5,426 nucleotides of DNA from an uncultured Roseburia sp. Lineage in GTDB: Bacteria > Bacillota > Clostridia > Lachnospirales > Lachnospiraceae. Below are positions 5,410 through 5,426 of the stretch, one piece after another. The stretch covers positions 1 through 5,426 of the forward strand of contig CAKRCJ010000176.1 of the NCBI GenBank assembly GCA_934307185.1, given 5' to 3'. The notes beneath the pieces are model-generated. The model was not told the DNA's origin and ran no database searches. It saw only the letters and a program-made list of their open reading frames with translations. Position 1 is the first letter of the stretch. Each line of letters begins with the position of its first letter. The position numbers and the translations under genes are program-made.

Positions 5410-5426
5410 GTGAATAACCTTGAAAG

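Larger units (their letters stand above)
5010..5426 (+). promoter_or_regulatory. Gene-free control region, probable rRNA operon promoter array and leader
   Basis: These 417 bases are AT-rich and hold no credible gene on either strand; the open frames on the minus strand are low-complexity shadows of A-tracts. The region contains four consensus-class tandem promoters, A-tracts just upstream of their -35 boxes that could act as UP elements, several short hairpins and a boxA-like leader near the end. Density and strength of promoters at this level, together with the ATTGATAACTGAACA leader sequence, are typical of ribosomal RNA operons in Clostridia. A 16S rRNA gene is therefore expected just beyond the window; no mature rRNA sequence is visible here. 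A tRNA cluster is the less likely alternative. Confidence 0.82.

Overview
The window looks like a chromosomal segment of a low-GC Clostridia, most likely a Lachnospiraceae (Roseburia/Agathobacter-like). This rests on the split two-gene transketolase, strong AGGAG-type ribosome sites, a DUF5711-type gene next to a CvpA gene, and an A-rich tandem promoter array of the kind found before ribosomal RNA operons in this family. The taxonomic call is an inference from style and gene content, not a database result. All five genes are on the + strand, and no mobile element, CRISPR array or tRNA is visible.

Region 1 (1-1658) is central carbon metabolism. It holds the 3' part of the transketolase N-terminal (thiamine diphosphate/pyrimidine-side) subunit gene, then the complete C-terminal subunit gene, overlapping by 13 bp. 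A strong intrinsic terminator at 1619-1658 closes this operon.

Region 2 (1659-5009) is a three-gene cell-envelope cassette. First comes a 402-residue protein with a soluble N-terminal domain, one membrane segment, a Gln/Glu/Thr-rich linker and a C-terminal LysM domain. Next is a 398-residue DUF5711-like single-pass protein with a beta-propeller-like outer region, preceded by its own extended -10 promoter. Last is a four-helix CvpA-family membrane protein, only 10 bp downstream. All three are predicted to expose domains outside the membrane, which fits an envelope or peptidoglycan-associated role; no function is proven by sequence. The main surprise is that the N-terminal domain of the LysM protein reads, by eye, like an MPN/JAB (JAMM) fold with every metal ligand replaced.

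Region 3 (5010-5426) has no gene. It carries four tandem sigma-A promoters, each with a perfect TTGACA, a 17-bp spacer and a TGn extended -10. The last three are gap-free repeats with the same AGCT at the expected start point. They are followed by a boxA-like leader. The window ends just before what is very probably a 16S rRNA gene. No convincing terminator separates the CvpA gene from this array.
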